From contig JAFQYO010000016.1 in NCBI GenBank assembly GCA_017406405.1, forward strand, positions 33,584-97,583: a stretch of DNA of 64,000 bases, in the 5' to 3' direction. The DNA is from Candidatus Saccharimonadota bacterium (lineage in GTDB: Bacteria; Patescibacteriota; Saccharimonadia; Saccharimonadales; Saccharimonadaceae). Within the stretch, counting starts at the first letter, position 1. Every line of letters starts with the position of its first letter. Under the pieces are notes generated by a model that worked only from the letters and a program-made list of their open reading frames with translations, searched no databases and was not told the DNA's origin. The position numbers and the translations under genes are program-made. Positions 7,226-14,035 of the stretch are shown here, one piece after another.

Positions 7226-9235
7226 ATGAAACGGAATGAAAAAATAGAAGAAGTGTTGTTCAAGGGGTTAAACCCGCAACAGAAGGAAGCGGCGAAAACG
7301 CTCGAAGGGCCGCTTTTGATTCTCGCGGGAGCGGGGTCGGGGAAAACAAAAACGATGACGCATCGGATTGCGAATTTGCTTGTTAACGGGGTGAGCGAAT
7401 TTGAGATTCTCGCGGTTACGTTTACGAATAAAGCGGCGCGAGAGATGCGAGAGAGATTGTGGAGTTTAATCAGTTCGTTGAGGTTAAATGATGGATTAGA
7501 AGACGAGGGAGGCTCTGAGTTGCCACGCAATTTTATGCCTTATATGGGGACGTTTCATGGGATTTGCGTACGGATTTTGCGTATCGAATATGAAGCGGCG
7601 GGACTTGAGAGGAGTTTTACGATTTATGATACGGACGACCAGCTTTCGCTAGTTAAGCGAACGATGAAAAACTTAAGTATAGACAATAAAACTATGAAAC
7701 CGAAAATGGTGCTCGGGGCGATTTCGAAAGCAAAGAACGAGGGGGTCGGGCCGGAGGAATATTTTGCGCAGGCGATTTATCCGAACCAGAAGGGGACTGC
7801 AAAGGTTTATGCGGAATATGAACGGGAAAAGGAAGAAGCGAATGCGCTCGATTTCGACGATTTGTTGTTAAAAACGTTAAAACTATTTCGGGAAAATGTC
7901 AATATCAGAAATAAGTGGCGCGAACGGTTTAAATATGTTTTAATAGACGAATATCAGGACACAAATAATGTCCAATACAAGTTGATAAAACTACTTGTGA
8001 ATGATAAACATAATATTTGTGTGGTTGGGGACGACTGGCAGTCGATTTATTCTTGGAGGGGGGCGGATTTTACGAACATTTTGAACTTTAACCGAGATTT
8101 TCCAGAGGCGAAAGTGATAAAGTTGGAACAGAATTATCGTTCGACGGGAAATATTTTGAAGGCGAGCCAAAAAATTATCAATCAAAATAAACAGAGGTCG
8201 GAAAAGACGTTGTTTACGGAAGCGGGAGAGGGGGACCCGGTGGAGATTAAAACGACGAGAGACGAGACGGACGAGGCGAGGTTTGTCGCGAGGAAGATAA
8301 TCGAAATGAGCGAAAGGAGAGCTTTTTCTGATTTTGCGGTGCTTTATCGAACGAATGCGCAGAGTTATGCTTTTGAGAAGGTTTTTATTGATACGCACAT
8401 CCCGTATAAGATTGTCGGCGGAGTTCGATTTTATGACAGGCGAGAAGTCAAGGACGTGCTTGCGATTTTAAGGCTTGTGGTCAATCCGAAGGATAAAGTG
8501 AGTCTTTCGAGGGTGACGAAAAATGTGGTTTCGGGAATCGGAGAGAAGAGTCTAGAAAAAATCTTTTCTTATCTCGACCAGGGAGGGAGGCTTGGAGATG
8601 AAGAGATGCAAAAGGGGTTGACGGCGAAGGCGAGGGGAAGCGTCGTTCGGATTGCGAACTTTGTCGGGCAAGTCAACCAGGCACAAGAGACTCCGGCGGA
8701 AATTATCGAGCTTTGTGTGAAGTATTTTGATTTTCCGGAGTTGCTTGATGACGGAACGCCAACAGGAAAAGAAAGAATAAATAACCTTGTTGTGCTTGCG
8801 GATAACGCAGGGAAGTTCGAGACGCTTGATGATTTTTTGTCAGAGGCGGCTTTAATGTCGAGCGCAGATGAAAGCTCGGAAAAGAATTCGGTGACGCTTA
8901 TGACGTTGCACGCAGCAAAAGGGCTTGAGTTTCCGGTTGTGTTTTTGGTCGGGCTTGAGGAGGGGCTGTTCCCGAGCGGACGAGCGGAAGAGGAAGCGGA
9001 TATTGAGGAGGAGCGGAGGCTTGCTTATGTGGGGATGACGAGGGCGATGGAAGATTTGTTCTTAAGCTGGGCGCAGAGTCGGTTTAGCTTTGGGGGGAGG
9101 AATTATACGATGCCGTCGAGGTTTTTAACGGAGCTTGGGTTTGATCCGTATGGGTCGAATGATTATGACGAGATGGGAGATGCGGACGAATTTGACCCGT
9201 TTCCAGAAGAAGAGGGATGGGACTATGGATATTAG
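7226..9235 (+). CDS. UvrD/PcrA-type superfamily 1 DNA helicase
   Basis: 669 aa, slightly shorter than UvrD (720). SF1A motifs in order: Q-motif GLNPQQKEA, Walker A LAGAGSGKTKTM (about 34-45), motif Ia VTFTNKAAREM, Walker B LIDEYQDTN (about 235), motif III VVGDDWQSIYSWRGAD, motif IV LEQNYRST, motif V VTLMTLHAAKGLEFPVVF (about 558-575), and motif VI EERRLAYVGMTRA. The acidic C-terminal tail has no Tudor-like UvrB/RNAP-binding domain typical of PcrA. It probably serves 3'-5' unwinding in nucleotide-excision or mismatch repair and replication-fork clearance. The ATG follows the murA stop directly and a strong terminator lies 30 bp downstream. Confidence 0.95.
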   Translation: MKRNEKIEEVLFKGLNPQQKEAAKTLEGPLLILAGAGSGKTKTMTHRIANLLVNGVSEFEILAVTFTNKAAREMRERLWSLISSLRLNDGLEDEGGSELPRNFMPYMGTFHGICVRILRIEYEAAGLERSFTIYDTDDQLSLVKRTMKNLSIDNKTMKPKMVLGAISKAKNEGVGPEEYFAQAIYPNQKGTAKVYAEYEREKEEANALDFDDLLLKTLKLFRENVNIRNKWRERFKYVLIDEYQDTNNVQYKLIKLLVNDKHNICVVGDDWQSIYSWRGADFTNILNFNRDFPEAKVIKLEQNYRSTGNILKASQKIINQNKQRSEKTLFTEAGEGDPVEIKTTRDETDEARFVARKIIEMSERRAFSDFAVLYRTNAQSYAFEKVFIDTHIPYKIVGGVRFYDRREVKDVLAILRLVVNPKDKVSLSRVTKNVVSGIGEKSLEKIFSYLDQGGRLGDEEMQKGLTAKARGSVVRIANFVGQVNQAQETPAEIIELCVKYFDFPELLDDGTPTGKERINNLVVLADNAGKFETLDDFLSEAALMSSADESSEKNSVTLMTLHAAKGLEFPVVFLVGLEEGLFPSGRAEEEADIEEERRLAYVGMTRAMEDLFLSWAQSRFSFGGRNYTMPSRFLTELGFDPYGSNDYDEMGDADEFDPFPEEEGWDYGY

Positions 9236-9262
9236 AAGGGGGGATTGACATAAATTTAGGGT

Positions 9263-9291
9263 CCCCTGCGAGAGCGGGGGATTTTGTTTTT
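9263..9291 (+). terminator. Intrinsic terminator after the murA-helicase operon
   Basis: CCCCTGC (9263-9269) pairs with GCGGGGG (9274-9280) around a GAGA loop and is followed by ATTTTGTTTTT. Confidence 0.88.
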
Positions 9292-9304
9292 AATTTATAT
9301 TTGG

Positions 9305-9310
9305 TATAAT
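9305..9310 (+). promoter_or_regulatory. Extended -10 promoter element for the DUF4868 operon
   Basis: TTTGGTATAAT places TATAAT at 9305-9310 with a TG-extended -10. The following leader carries AAGAGAGG as ribosome-binding site before the ATG at 9335. The best -35 (TTGTTT, 9284-9289) is 15 bp away and overlaps the terminator T-run. Confidence 0.6.
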
Positions 9311-9334
9311 TAGGAAAGTTAAGAGAGGTAAAAA

Positions 9335-10312
9335 ATGGAAGAATTTGATGTTTTTCAGTGGGCGAATGAGGTCGACGAAGTAAAAAATAATGTTTCTGTC
9401 GAGCTGTTTTTGTTCAATAAAAATTATACGCCCTATAAAGTAAGATATTCGGACAAGTTGACGAGTTCGGTCAAGGCGATGTTTATGCAGGAGGCGATTT
9501 CTTACATTATTAAAGAGGCAGACAAGGGGCTTGAATGTCGAACTTATGAGAAAAGCGACGGAGAAGATAAGGTAATTTATAAAACGAAACTCGAGAATAT
9601 CGGGAGGGCAGAGACGCTGATTCATCTCATCGAGAATGAATATAAGGATATCGACTTTTTCTCGGACAATGAATATGAGTTTAAGAAGGTGAAGGGAATT
9701 ATTGCGAAGTTTAGTTATCCAGGGGGAGACGAGGGGACGAAGACGTTTTATATTGCGAAAGGGATTTCGGCGAGCGCGGCGCTCAAGGGAGCGACGAGTT
9801 GGGAGCTCAACGGGGAGAGTTTTGAGCCGTTTTCGGCGGAAGTGGCGATAAAAATGCCGGAAGATAACCAAGTTGCGATTGTTGATAAGACGATTGTGGT
9901 GTTTAATCAGACGAAGTTTGAGACGCTCTTTCAATATGACTATAAATCTCAAGTCATCGCGGACGCGAAAGCGAAAGAGTTGCAGGAGAAATATAAACTT
10001 TCGTTTGCGGAGGGGCTTACACTCAATGCGTTGCTTCAAGACCGGAAGCCGTTACTTAAGAAAATTCAGGATATAGATATTAACGAGGCGATGACGCAGG
10101 AACAGATGATAGATTATTCGGACGAGATGCAACTTGACCTCATGACTGACGATGATAAGTCGATTATTATTATGGACGATAAGGACCTCACGATGTTTGT
10201 CAATCTTTTGAACGAGGATTATTTTGTTTCTCCGGTGACGGGGCTTCGATATGAGATTAAATCGAAGAAGTTGATGGGAGAACCGGACGGTGGGGAGCCG
10301 CCGAGGGGATAA
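9335..10312 (+). CDS. DUF4868 (KwaB-like) protein
   Basis: 325 aa, soluble, acidic. The order of elements matches DUF4868, the family of KwaB from the two-gene Kiwa anti-phage system: an early VELFLFNKNY strand, a middle FYIAKGISASAALKGATSWE segment, then VAIVDKTIVVFNQTKFETLF (the highly recurrent strand-helix with NQ/NK plus a Phe pair), a helix YDYKSQVIADAKAKELQEKY, LQDRKPLLKKIQDI, and the C-terminal KDLTMFVNLLNEDYF. In Kiwa, KwaB works with a membrane sensor, KwaA. Here the next gene, 24 bp downstream in the same operon, encodes a membrane protein, though not an obvious KwaA. Family assignment is from remembered motif order and needs an HMM check; a defence role is inference. Confidence 0.62.
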   Translation: MEEFDVFQWANEVDEVKNNVSVELFLFNKNYTPYKVRYSDKLTSSVKAMFMQEAISYIIKEADKGLECRTYEKSDGEDKVIYKTKLENIGRAETLIHLIENEYKDIDFFSDNEYEFKKVKGIIAKFSYPGGDEGTKTFYIAKGISASAALKGATSWELNGESFEPFSAEVAIKMPEDNQVAIVDKTIVVFNQTKFETLFQYDYKSQVIADAKAKELQEKYKLSFAEGLTLNALLQDRKPLLKKIQDIDINEAMTQEQMIDYSDEMQLDLMTDDDKSIIIMDDKDLTMFVNLLNEDYFVSPVTGLRYEIKSKKLMGEPDGGEPPRG

Positions 10313-10336
10313 AACTAAAGGGTCGGGAGGAGAGAG

Positions 10337-11887
10337 ATGAGCGAAAAAGTCAAAATTGATAGAAAAAAATTAAAAAGAGCTGCACGGAAAGACTTAAAGG
10401 CGAACTATTTTAAGGTCGTTTTAGTGTCGTTTGTTTTTGCGATTATTATGGGCGGGGGATATCAGTTTGTGTCGCAAGTTTGGTTTGGAAATGAAGAAAC
10501 GAAGAATGAGATTCTTACGATATTTGAACGGGATAAAGCGGAGGGGGAAGAAGAGATATCGGAGGTTGTCGAGGAGGTTTCTGAGGATGCGGAGCAGGAA
10601 GTTGTTTCTTGGGAAGAAAAGCGTGAGGCTTTAGACGGGATATTGGCGCCGGTTATAAATCAGATTTTTAAGGACAAATCGGTATTTAATCATTTGGTTG
10701 ATACGTATGAATTGTTTATGACGAATAAAGATTATGGGGCTGGGACGATTTCTCTCTTGACGTCGCTGGTGCTTCTGTTGTTTTATGTTTTTGTGAAACT
10801 GGTTCTTAGGGTAGGGAAAAACCGGTTTTTTCTTGAGTCGCGGAGATATGAAAAAACGTTTGTTGGGAGAGTGTTATATCCGTATCGAACTCGCAGGGCA
10901 ATGAGAATGTCTCTTACGCTTTTTTTGAAAGACATTTATGAGTTTTTGTGGTTGTTTACGATTGTTGGTTATCCGATTAAGTGTTATCAGTATTTAATGA
11001 TACCTTATGTTTTGGCGGAAAATCCGAATATAAAAACTAGGGAAGCGTTTAGTTTGTCGAAAGAGATGATGAAGGGGAGAAAATGGGAGGCATTTAAGAT
11101 CGATTTGAGTCTTTTTGGCTGGAAAATATTAGAGATTGGGTCGTTCGGGCTATCGGCGGTTTTTTATTCGGAAGGATATATAGATTATGTCTGGGCGGAG
11201 TTTTATGCGGAGCAGAGGGAAAGAAAGAACGAGTTTAAGTATGGGAAGTTGTTGGCTGACGAGGCGTTGTTTGTGAGCAAAAGCGTGGACGCGGACTATC
11301 CGAGTGAAAAGTCGTTGGTCGAGCTGAGAGAATTTAAGATAAACACGGATTATAATCGGAGATATTCGGGCCGGAATTTGATTTTGTTCTTCTTTACCTT
11401 TTCATTTGTGGGGTGGGTTTGGGAAGTAACGTTGCATTTAGTTCGGTATGGGCAATTTGTGAATAGAGGAACGTTGCACGGGCCGTGGTTGCCGATTTAT
11501 GGGATTGGGGGAGTGCTGATTTTGGTTTTACTCCGGAGGTTTAGGAAGAATCCGGTGGTGTTTTTCTTGATGACAATGGTCGTGTCGGGGGCTCTTGAGT
11601 ATGTCACGCATTGGTATTTGCAAACGTTTAGGGGGATGGAATGGTGGGATTATCACGGATATTTCTTAAATATAAACGGACGGATTTGTCTTGAGGGGCT
11701 TTTGGTGTTTGCGATGGGGGGAGCGGGAGTAACTTATTTTGTCGCGCCGATTTTGGATACGTTTTATAACAGGTTGAAGCCGGAAGTGGCGGTTTTGATT
11801 TGTGCGGTTTTAGTCGCGGGGTTTGGGACGGATTTTGTTTATTCGTTCAATCATCCAAATACAGGAGAGGGAATCACCAGTGAATAG
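10337..11887 (+). CDS. DUF975 / CmpB-like (putative ABC-transporter permease) membrane protein
   Basis: 516 aa with two recognisable halves. Residues 10-300 resemble DUF975: the short KRAARKDLKANYF amphipathic start before a first membrane span (about 28-46), then spans near 145-165 and 205-235, with the recurrent LSLSKEMMKGRKWEAFKID element. Residues 350-516 resemble the CmpB/PF06541 membrane family: the FVGWVWE signature, then RGTLHGPWLPIYGIGG, LEYVTHWYLQ and the aromatic-rich WWDYHGYFLNINGRICLEG. The two families occur in Firmicutes as separate genes, so this is a fusion. Function is unknown. It shares an operon with the KwaB-like gene and has its own SD (GGAGGAGAG). A short inverted repeat lies at its stop codon. 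Confidence 0.75.
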   Translation: MSEKVKIDRKKLKRAARKDLKANYFKVVLVSFVFAIIMGGGYQFVSQVWFGNEETKNEILTIFERDKAEGEEEISEVVEEVSEDAEQEVVSWEEKREALDGILAPVINQIFKDKSVFNHLVDTYELFMTNKDYGAGTISLLTSLVLLLFYVFVKLVLRVGKNRFFLESRRYEKTFVGRVLYPYRTRRAMRMSLTLFLKDIYEFLWLFTIVGYPIKCYQYLMIPYVLAENPNIKTREAFSLSKEMMKGRKWEAFKIDLSLFGWKILEIGSFGLSAVFYSEGYIDYVWAEFYAEQRERKNEFKYGKLLADEALFVSKSVDADYPSEKSLVELREFKINTDYNRRYSGRNLILFFFTFSFVGWVWEVTLHLVRYGQFVNRGTLHGPWLPIYGIGGVLILVLLRRFRKNPVVFFLMTMVVSGALEYVTHWYLQTFRGMEWWDYHGYFLNINGRICLEGLLVFAMGGAGVTYFVAPILDTFYNRLKPEVAVLICAVLVAGFGTDFVYSFNHPNTGEGITSE

Positions 11888-12340
11888 TTTTCCACAAGGT
11901 TGTGGAAAAGTTTTAAGGGAAGGTGAAAACTTGAAAAAATGCGAAAAAAAAGTCTTGATTTTTCTTTGGAAAGCGGTTAAACTTAATTCAGGTAGAAGTA
12001 AAAATAAAAACTAAACATAAAAAATCTACTGAAGGTACATTAAAATCAGTTTGAGGACGGTTTACAGGGAGTTTTGGCGCGCGGTTAAATTTAGCGATAC
12101 GCGTCAACAAAATCGTGAGTACGTTATGAAACTAACACCTCCCAATTAAAACTCTGAAGAACAAAACATATGTTTTTTTCTTTGCAACCAATTACACAAT
12201 AAGTCTCTCAACGGCCACAATTTATTGTGGTGGATCTAAAGTGTAAGGGAAAACAAAAATCTAAGCAAAAATAAAAACGCTGAAATTTCTTGTAAAGCGT
12301 TCTCAAACTAAAGAAGAAGCAATATGGTATAATATACCAT
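11888..12340. other. 453-bp AT-rich intergenic region upstream of rsmH
   Basis: No convincing gene. It holds three inverted repeats: TTTTCCAC/GTGGAAAA around a 6-nt loop at about 11888-11909 (both arms resemble DnaA-box half sites but lack the consensus TTATCCACA), the perfect 14-bp palindrome AAAACATATGTTTT at 12163-12176, and CCACAAT-TT-ATTGTGG at 12215-12230. The motif AAAATAAAAAC occurs at about 12000 and 12268 and again before the small ORF at 13330. The region could be a regulatory hub for the division cluster or contain an unrecognised RNA. Confidence 0.5.
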
Positions 12341-12342
12341 AT
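12322..12342. promoter_or_regulatory. Palindrome covering the -10 box and start codon of rsmH
   Basis: Arms ATATGGTATA (12322-12331) and TATACCATAT (12333-12342) flank a single A. The palindrome contains the -10 TATAAT (12328-12333), extended by TGG, and reaches into the ATG at 12341. The transcript would start at or next to the start codon. A dimeric repressor bound here would block both polymerase and initiation. Confidence 0.65.
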
Positions 12343-13216
12343 GGAAGAACTGCATAAACCAGTTTTGTTGTCAGAAGTGCTTAAAGTTCTCAACCCGAAG
12401 CTGGGCGAGTCGTATTTAGACTTGACGGCGGGATATGGAGGACATGCGAGCGAAGTTTTGGATTTGACACGGAATTATAAAGAGTCGGTTTTGGTCGACA
12501 GGGATTCTTTCGCGACGGAATATCTAAGAGGGAAGTACAAAGGTGAACCTATAGATATCGTGAATGATGAATTTTATAACTCGGTGCTGAAGGAAGTAGA
12601 GTGTGGTAAAACTTTTGACATGATTCTGGCGGATTTTGGAGTTTCTTCACCGCAACTAGACCAAGCAGAAAGAGGGTTTTCTTTTTCGAAGGACGGGCCG
12701 CTTGATATGAGAATGGACAGAAGACAGGAGTTGACCGCGGAATATGTCGTGAACCGCTATTCGGAACGGAAGTTAGCGGAGATTTTTCAGAAATACGGAG
12801 AAGAAAGACCTGGGAACGCAAAGAGGATGGCTAGGGAAATTGTACACGCGAGGCCGTTTAAGACGACGACGGAGCTTAGCGAGTTTATAAAGAGTAAGAA
12901 CGGATATTCGAGAGTCCATCCAGCGACGAGAATCTTTCAGGCGATTAGGATTGAGGTGAACGGAGAGTTAGAGAGTATAGAGAAAACTCTGCCGATTTTG
13001 CCGAAGCTTTTGAAGCCGGGAGGAAGAGTCGCGATCATAACCTTTCATAGCTTAGAGGATAGGATTGTGAAACAGTTTTTTAAGGACGCGAGTAGCCACG
13101 GAGAGGAGTCGGAACTGAGGATTTTGACGAAAAAACCAATTGTTGCGGAGCAAACGGAGTTAGTTATCAACCCGAGAGCGAGAAGTGCGAAACTTAGGGC
13201 TGCGGAAAGACGCTAA
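12341..13216 (+). CDS. rsmH: 16S rRNA (cytosine1402-N4)-methyltransferase RsmH (MraW)
   Basis: 291 aa, typical of RsmH (about 310). It opens with HKPVLLSEVLKVLNPK, and the SAM-binding LDLTAGYGGHASEVL motif is at about 27-41. DFGVSSPQLDQAERGFSF contains the catalytic-loop signature, followed by DGPLDMRMD. The C-terminal GGRVAIITFHSLEDRIVKQFF and NPRARSAKLRAAER blocks are diagnostic. It methylates C1402 of 16S rRNA in the P site. It is the first gene of the division cluster; mraZ is absent. Translation is probably leaderless because the -10 box ends seven bases before the ATG. Confidence 0.96.
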   Translation: MEELHKPVLLSEVLKVLNPKLGESYLDLTAGYGGHASEVLDLTRNYKESVLVDRDSFATEYLRGKYKGEPIDIVNDEFYNSVLKEVECGKTFDMILADFGVSSPQLDQAERGFSFSKDGPLDMRMDRRQELTAEYVVNRYSERKLAEIFQKYGEERPGNAKRMAREIVHARPFKTTTELSEFIKSKNGYSRVHPATRIFQAIRIEVNGELESIEKTLPILPKLLKPGGRVAIITFHSLEDRIVKQFFKDASSHGEESELRILTKKPIVAEQTELVINPRARSAKLRAAERR

Positions 13217-13242
13217 ATAACAGAGGTCAGACGTTAGGATTG

Positions 13243-13272
13243 TCGCGAATCGTGAGCGCGCTCGAAATTTTG
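13243..13272 (+). repeat. Dispersed intergenic repeat, copy 1 (partial)
   Basis: GCGCTCGAAATTTT preceded by a degenerate GCGAATCGTGAGC matches the core of the copies at 19846-19890 (same strand) and 53327-53367 (opposite strand). It lies between the rsmH stop and the likely promoter of the next transcription unit. Confidence 0.55.
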
Positions 13273-13329
13273 TGATTTTTCGATTTTCGGTGTGATAAAA
13301 ATAAAAACCAAATACAAAAAGGAGGCAAT

Positions 13330-13395
13330 ATGCCAAAGCAAATCGTAGTCTCGAACAAGAGTCGTGCACAAAAAGTTAAAGTGACGTTTTGCTAA
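13330..13395 (+). CDS. 21-residue ORF with near-perfect Shine-Dalgarno, upstream of a structured region
   Basis: An ATG at 13330 is preceded by AAAAAGGAGG with four bases of spacing, the strongest ribosome-binding site in this part of the window. It opens a 21-codon frame encoding MPKQIVVSNKSRAQKVKVTF plus Cys, ending TAA at 13393-13395. The peptide is basic and I do not recognise it. It sits at the head of the untranslated region before the ftsL-like gene, so a leader peptide controlling downstream expression is one reading; a free small protein is another. Frameshift readthrough was considered: both other frames stop within about 17 codons. Confidence 0.5.
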   Translation: MPKQIVVSNKSRAQKVKVTFC

Positions 13396-13613
13396 GTGGG
13401 GGCTCTTTAGCGGCTTCGGACCTGGTTCGATAAAATGAGCGGACTGGTCCGAAGGAACGCCGGCTAAAGAAAAAATGGGGGAAGACATGGCCCAGAACGG
13501 GCTACCACAACTACTATGGTTGCGGAGTCTTAAAGAGAGTGTGTTAAATATATGACCTTCCCGAGGAGGACCCAAGTTACTTATTGCTCTGCTTGGACAA
13601 TCCTCTTCGGACT
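13396..13613 (+). ncRNA. Structured RNA region / leader between rsmH and the ftsL-like gene
   Basis: About 218 nt with nested inverted repeats. CTTTAGC (13407) pairs with GCTAAAG (about 13463) and encloses CGGACC/GGTCCG. GGGAAGAC (about 13479) has counterparts GTCTT (about 13530) and CTTCCC (13557), enclosing GGCCC/GGGCT and CAAC/GTTG. GAGGAGGA (about 13562-13569), a potential ribosome-binding site, can pair with TCCTCTTC about 35 bases later, just before the ATG at 13614. I compared it by eye with tmRNA, RNase P, SRP, T-box and glmS signatures and none fits. It may be a cis-regulatory element or a free-standing RNA. Confidence 0.5.
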
Positions 13614-13985
13614 ATGTCACATACACCAAACCAAAACAAAAATAAACAAGCGAGGATGACATTTTTAATGCGTGAATCAAGTTCAACATGGGTGAGAAAC
13701 AGGAATATAGTTCGACATACCCCAAAGACTCTTGGGAGCGTTTCTCAAACGGTGATTTTTGGAGTGTTGGTGCTTGTTGTTGGGTTGATTTATGTGACAC
13801 AGGGGACAAAAGCGACGAGTTATGACTATGAACTTTCGAAAGTGGAAAGCGAGATTGCGGAGTTGCAGGCTCAGAAGGAAGATTTGGCGTTTGAGCGATC
13901 GAAGTTGACTTCAATCGGCGCGAACAGTTCGAGCGAAGTTGCGGCGAATATGGAAGTTGGACAAGTTTCTGGGTACGCGGAATAA
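13614..13985 (+). CDS. FtsL/DivIC-like septal membrane protein
   Basis: 123 aa from ATG 13614. A basic cytoplasmic tail of about 50 residues is followed by one membrane span (TVIFGVLVLVVGLIYVT) and a heptad-rich segment (ELSKVESEIAELQAQKEDLAFE), the architecture of FtsL/DivIC. Its place between rsmH and ftsI is where ftsL normally lies. FtsL forms a coiled-coil complex with FtsB/DivIC and FtsQ and activates FtsWI. The start is uncertain: a TTG at 13584 has GAGGAGGA 13 nt upstream, and an ATG at 13656 is also possible. The identification rests on topology and position; sequence conservation in this family is poor. Confidence 0.72.
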   Translation: MSHTPNQNKNKQARMTFLMRESSSTWVRNRNIVRHTPKTLGSVSQTVIFGVLVLVVGLIYVTQGTKATSYDYELSKVESEIAELQAQKEDLAFERSKLTSIGANSSSEVAANMEVGQVSGYAE

Positions 13986-14017
13986 ACCGAAGATTTTTGA
14001 GCATGAGGGGTTTGTGA

Positions 14018-14023
14018 TATAAT
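14018..14023 (+). promoter_or_regulatory. -10 box ahead of ftsI
   Basis: TATAAT at 14018-14023, 12 bases before the ftsI ATG (14036), with TTTTGA at 13995-14000 as a possible -35 at 17-bp spacing. The 5' leader would be only 5-6 nt and contains no ribosome-binding site. Confidence 0.55.
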
Positions 14024-14035
14024 GAAAAACATAAG

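Noticed and set aside
11823..12014. 63-residue plus-strand frame after the CmpB-like gene
   Set aside because: Mostly overlaps the end of that gene in another frame; no support.
13234..13575. 113-residue minus-strand frame in the rsmH-ftsL gap
   Set aside because: No ribosome-binding site or recognisable domain; overlaps structured RNA and the strong-RBS ORF on the other strand.
13396..13613. SRP RNA, tmRNA, RNase P RNA or T-box
   Set aside because: A stretch (GGTCCGAAGGAACGCC) recalls the SRP hairpin but cannot form the GGAA loop with its partner strand; no tRNA-like ends or conserved P4/T-box motifs.
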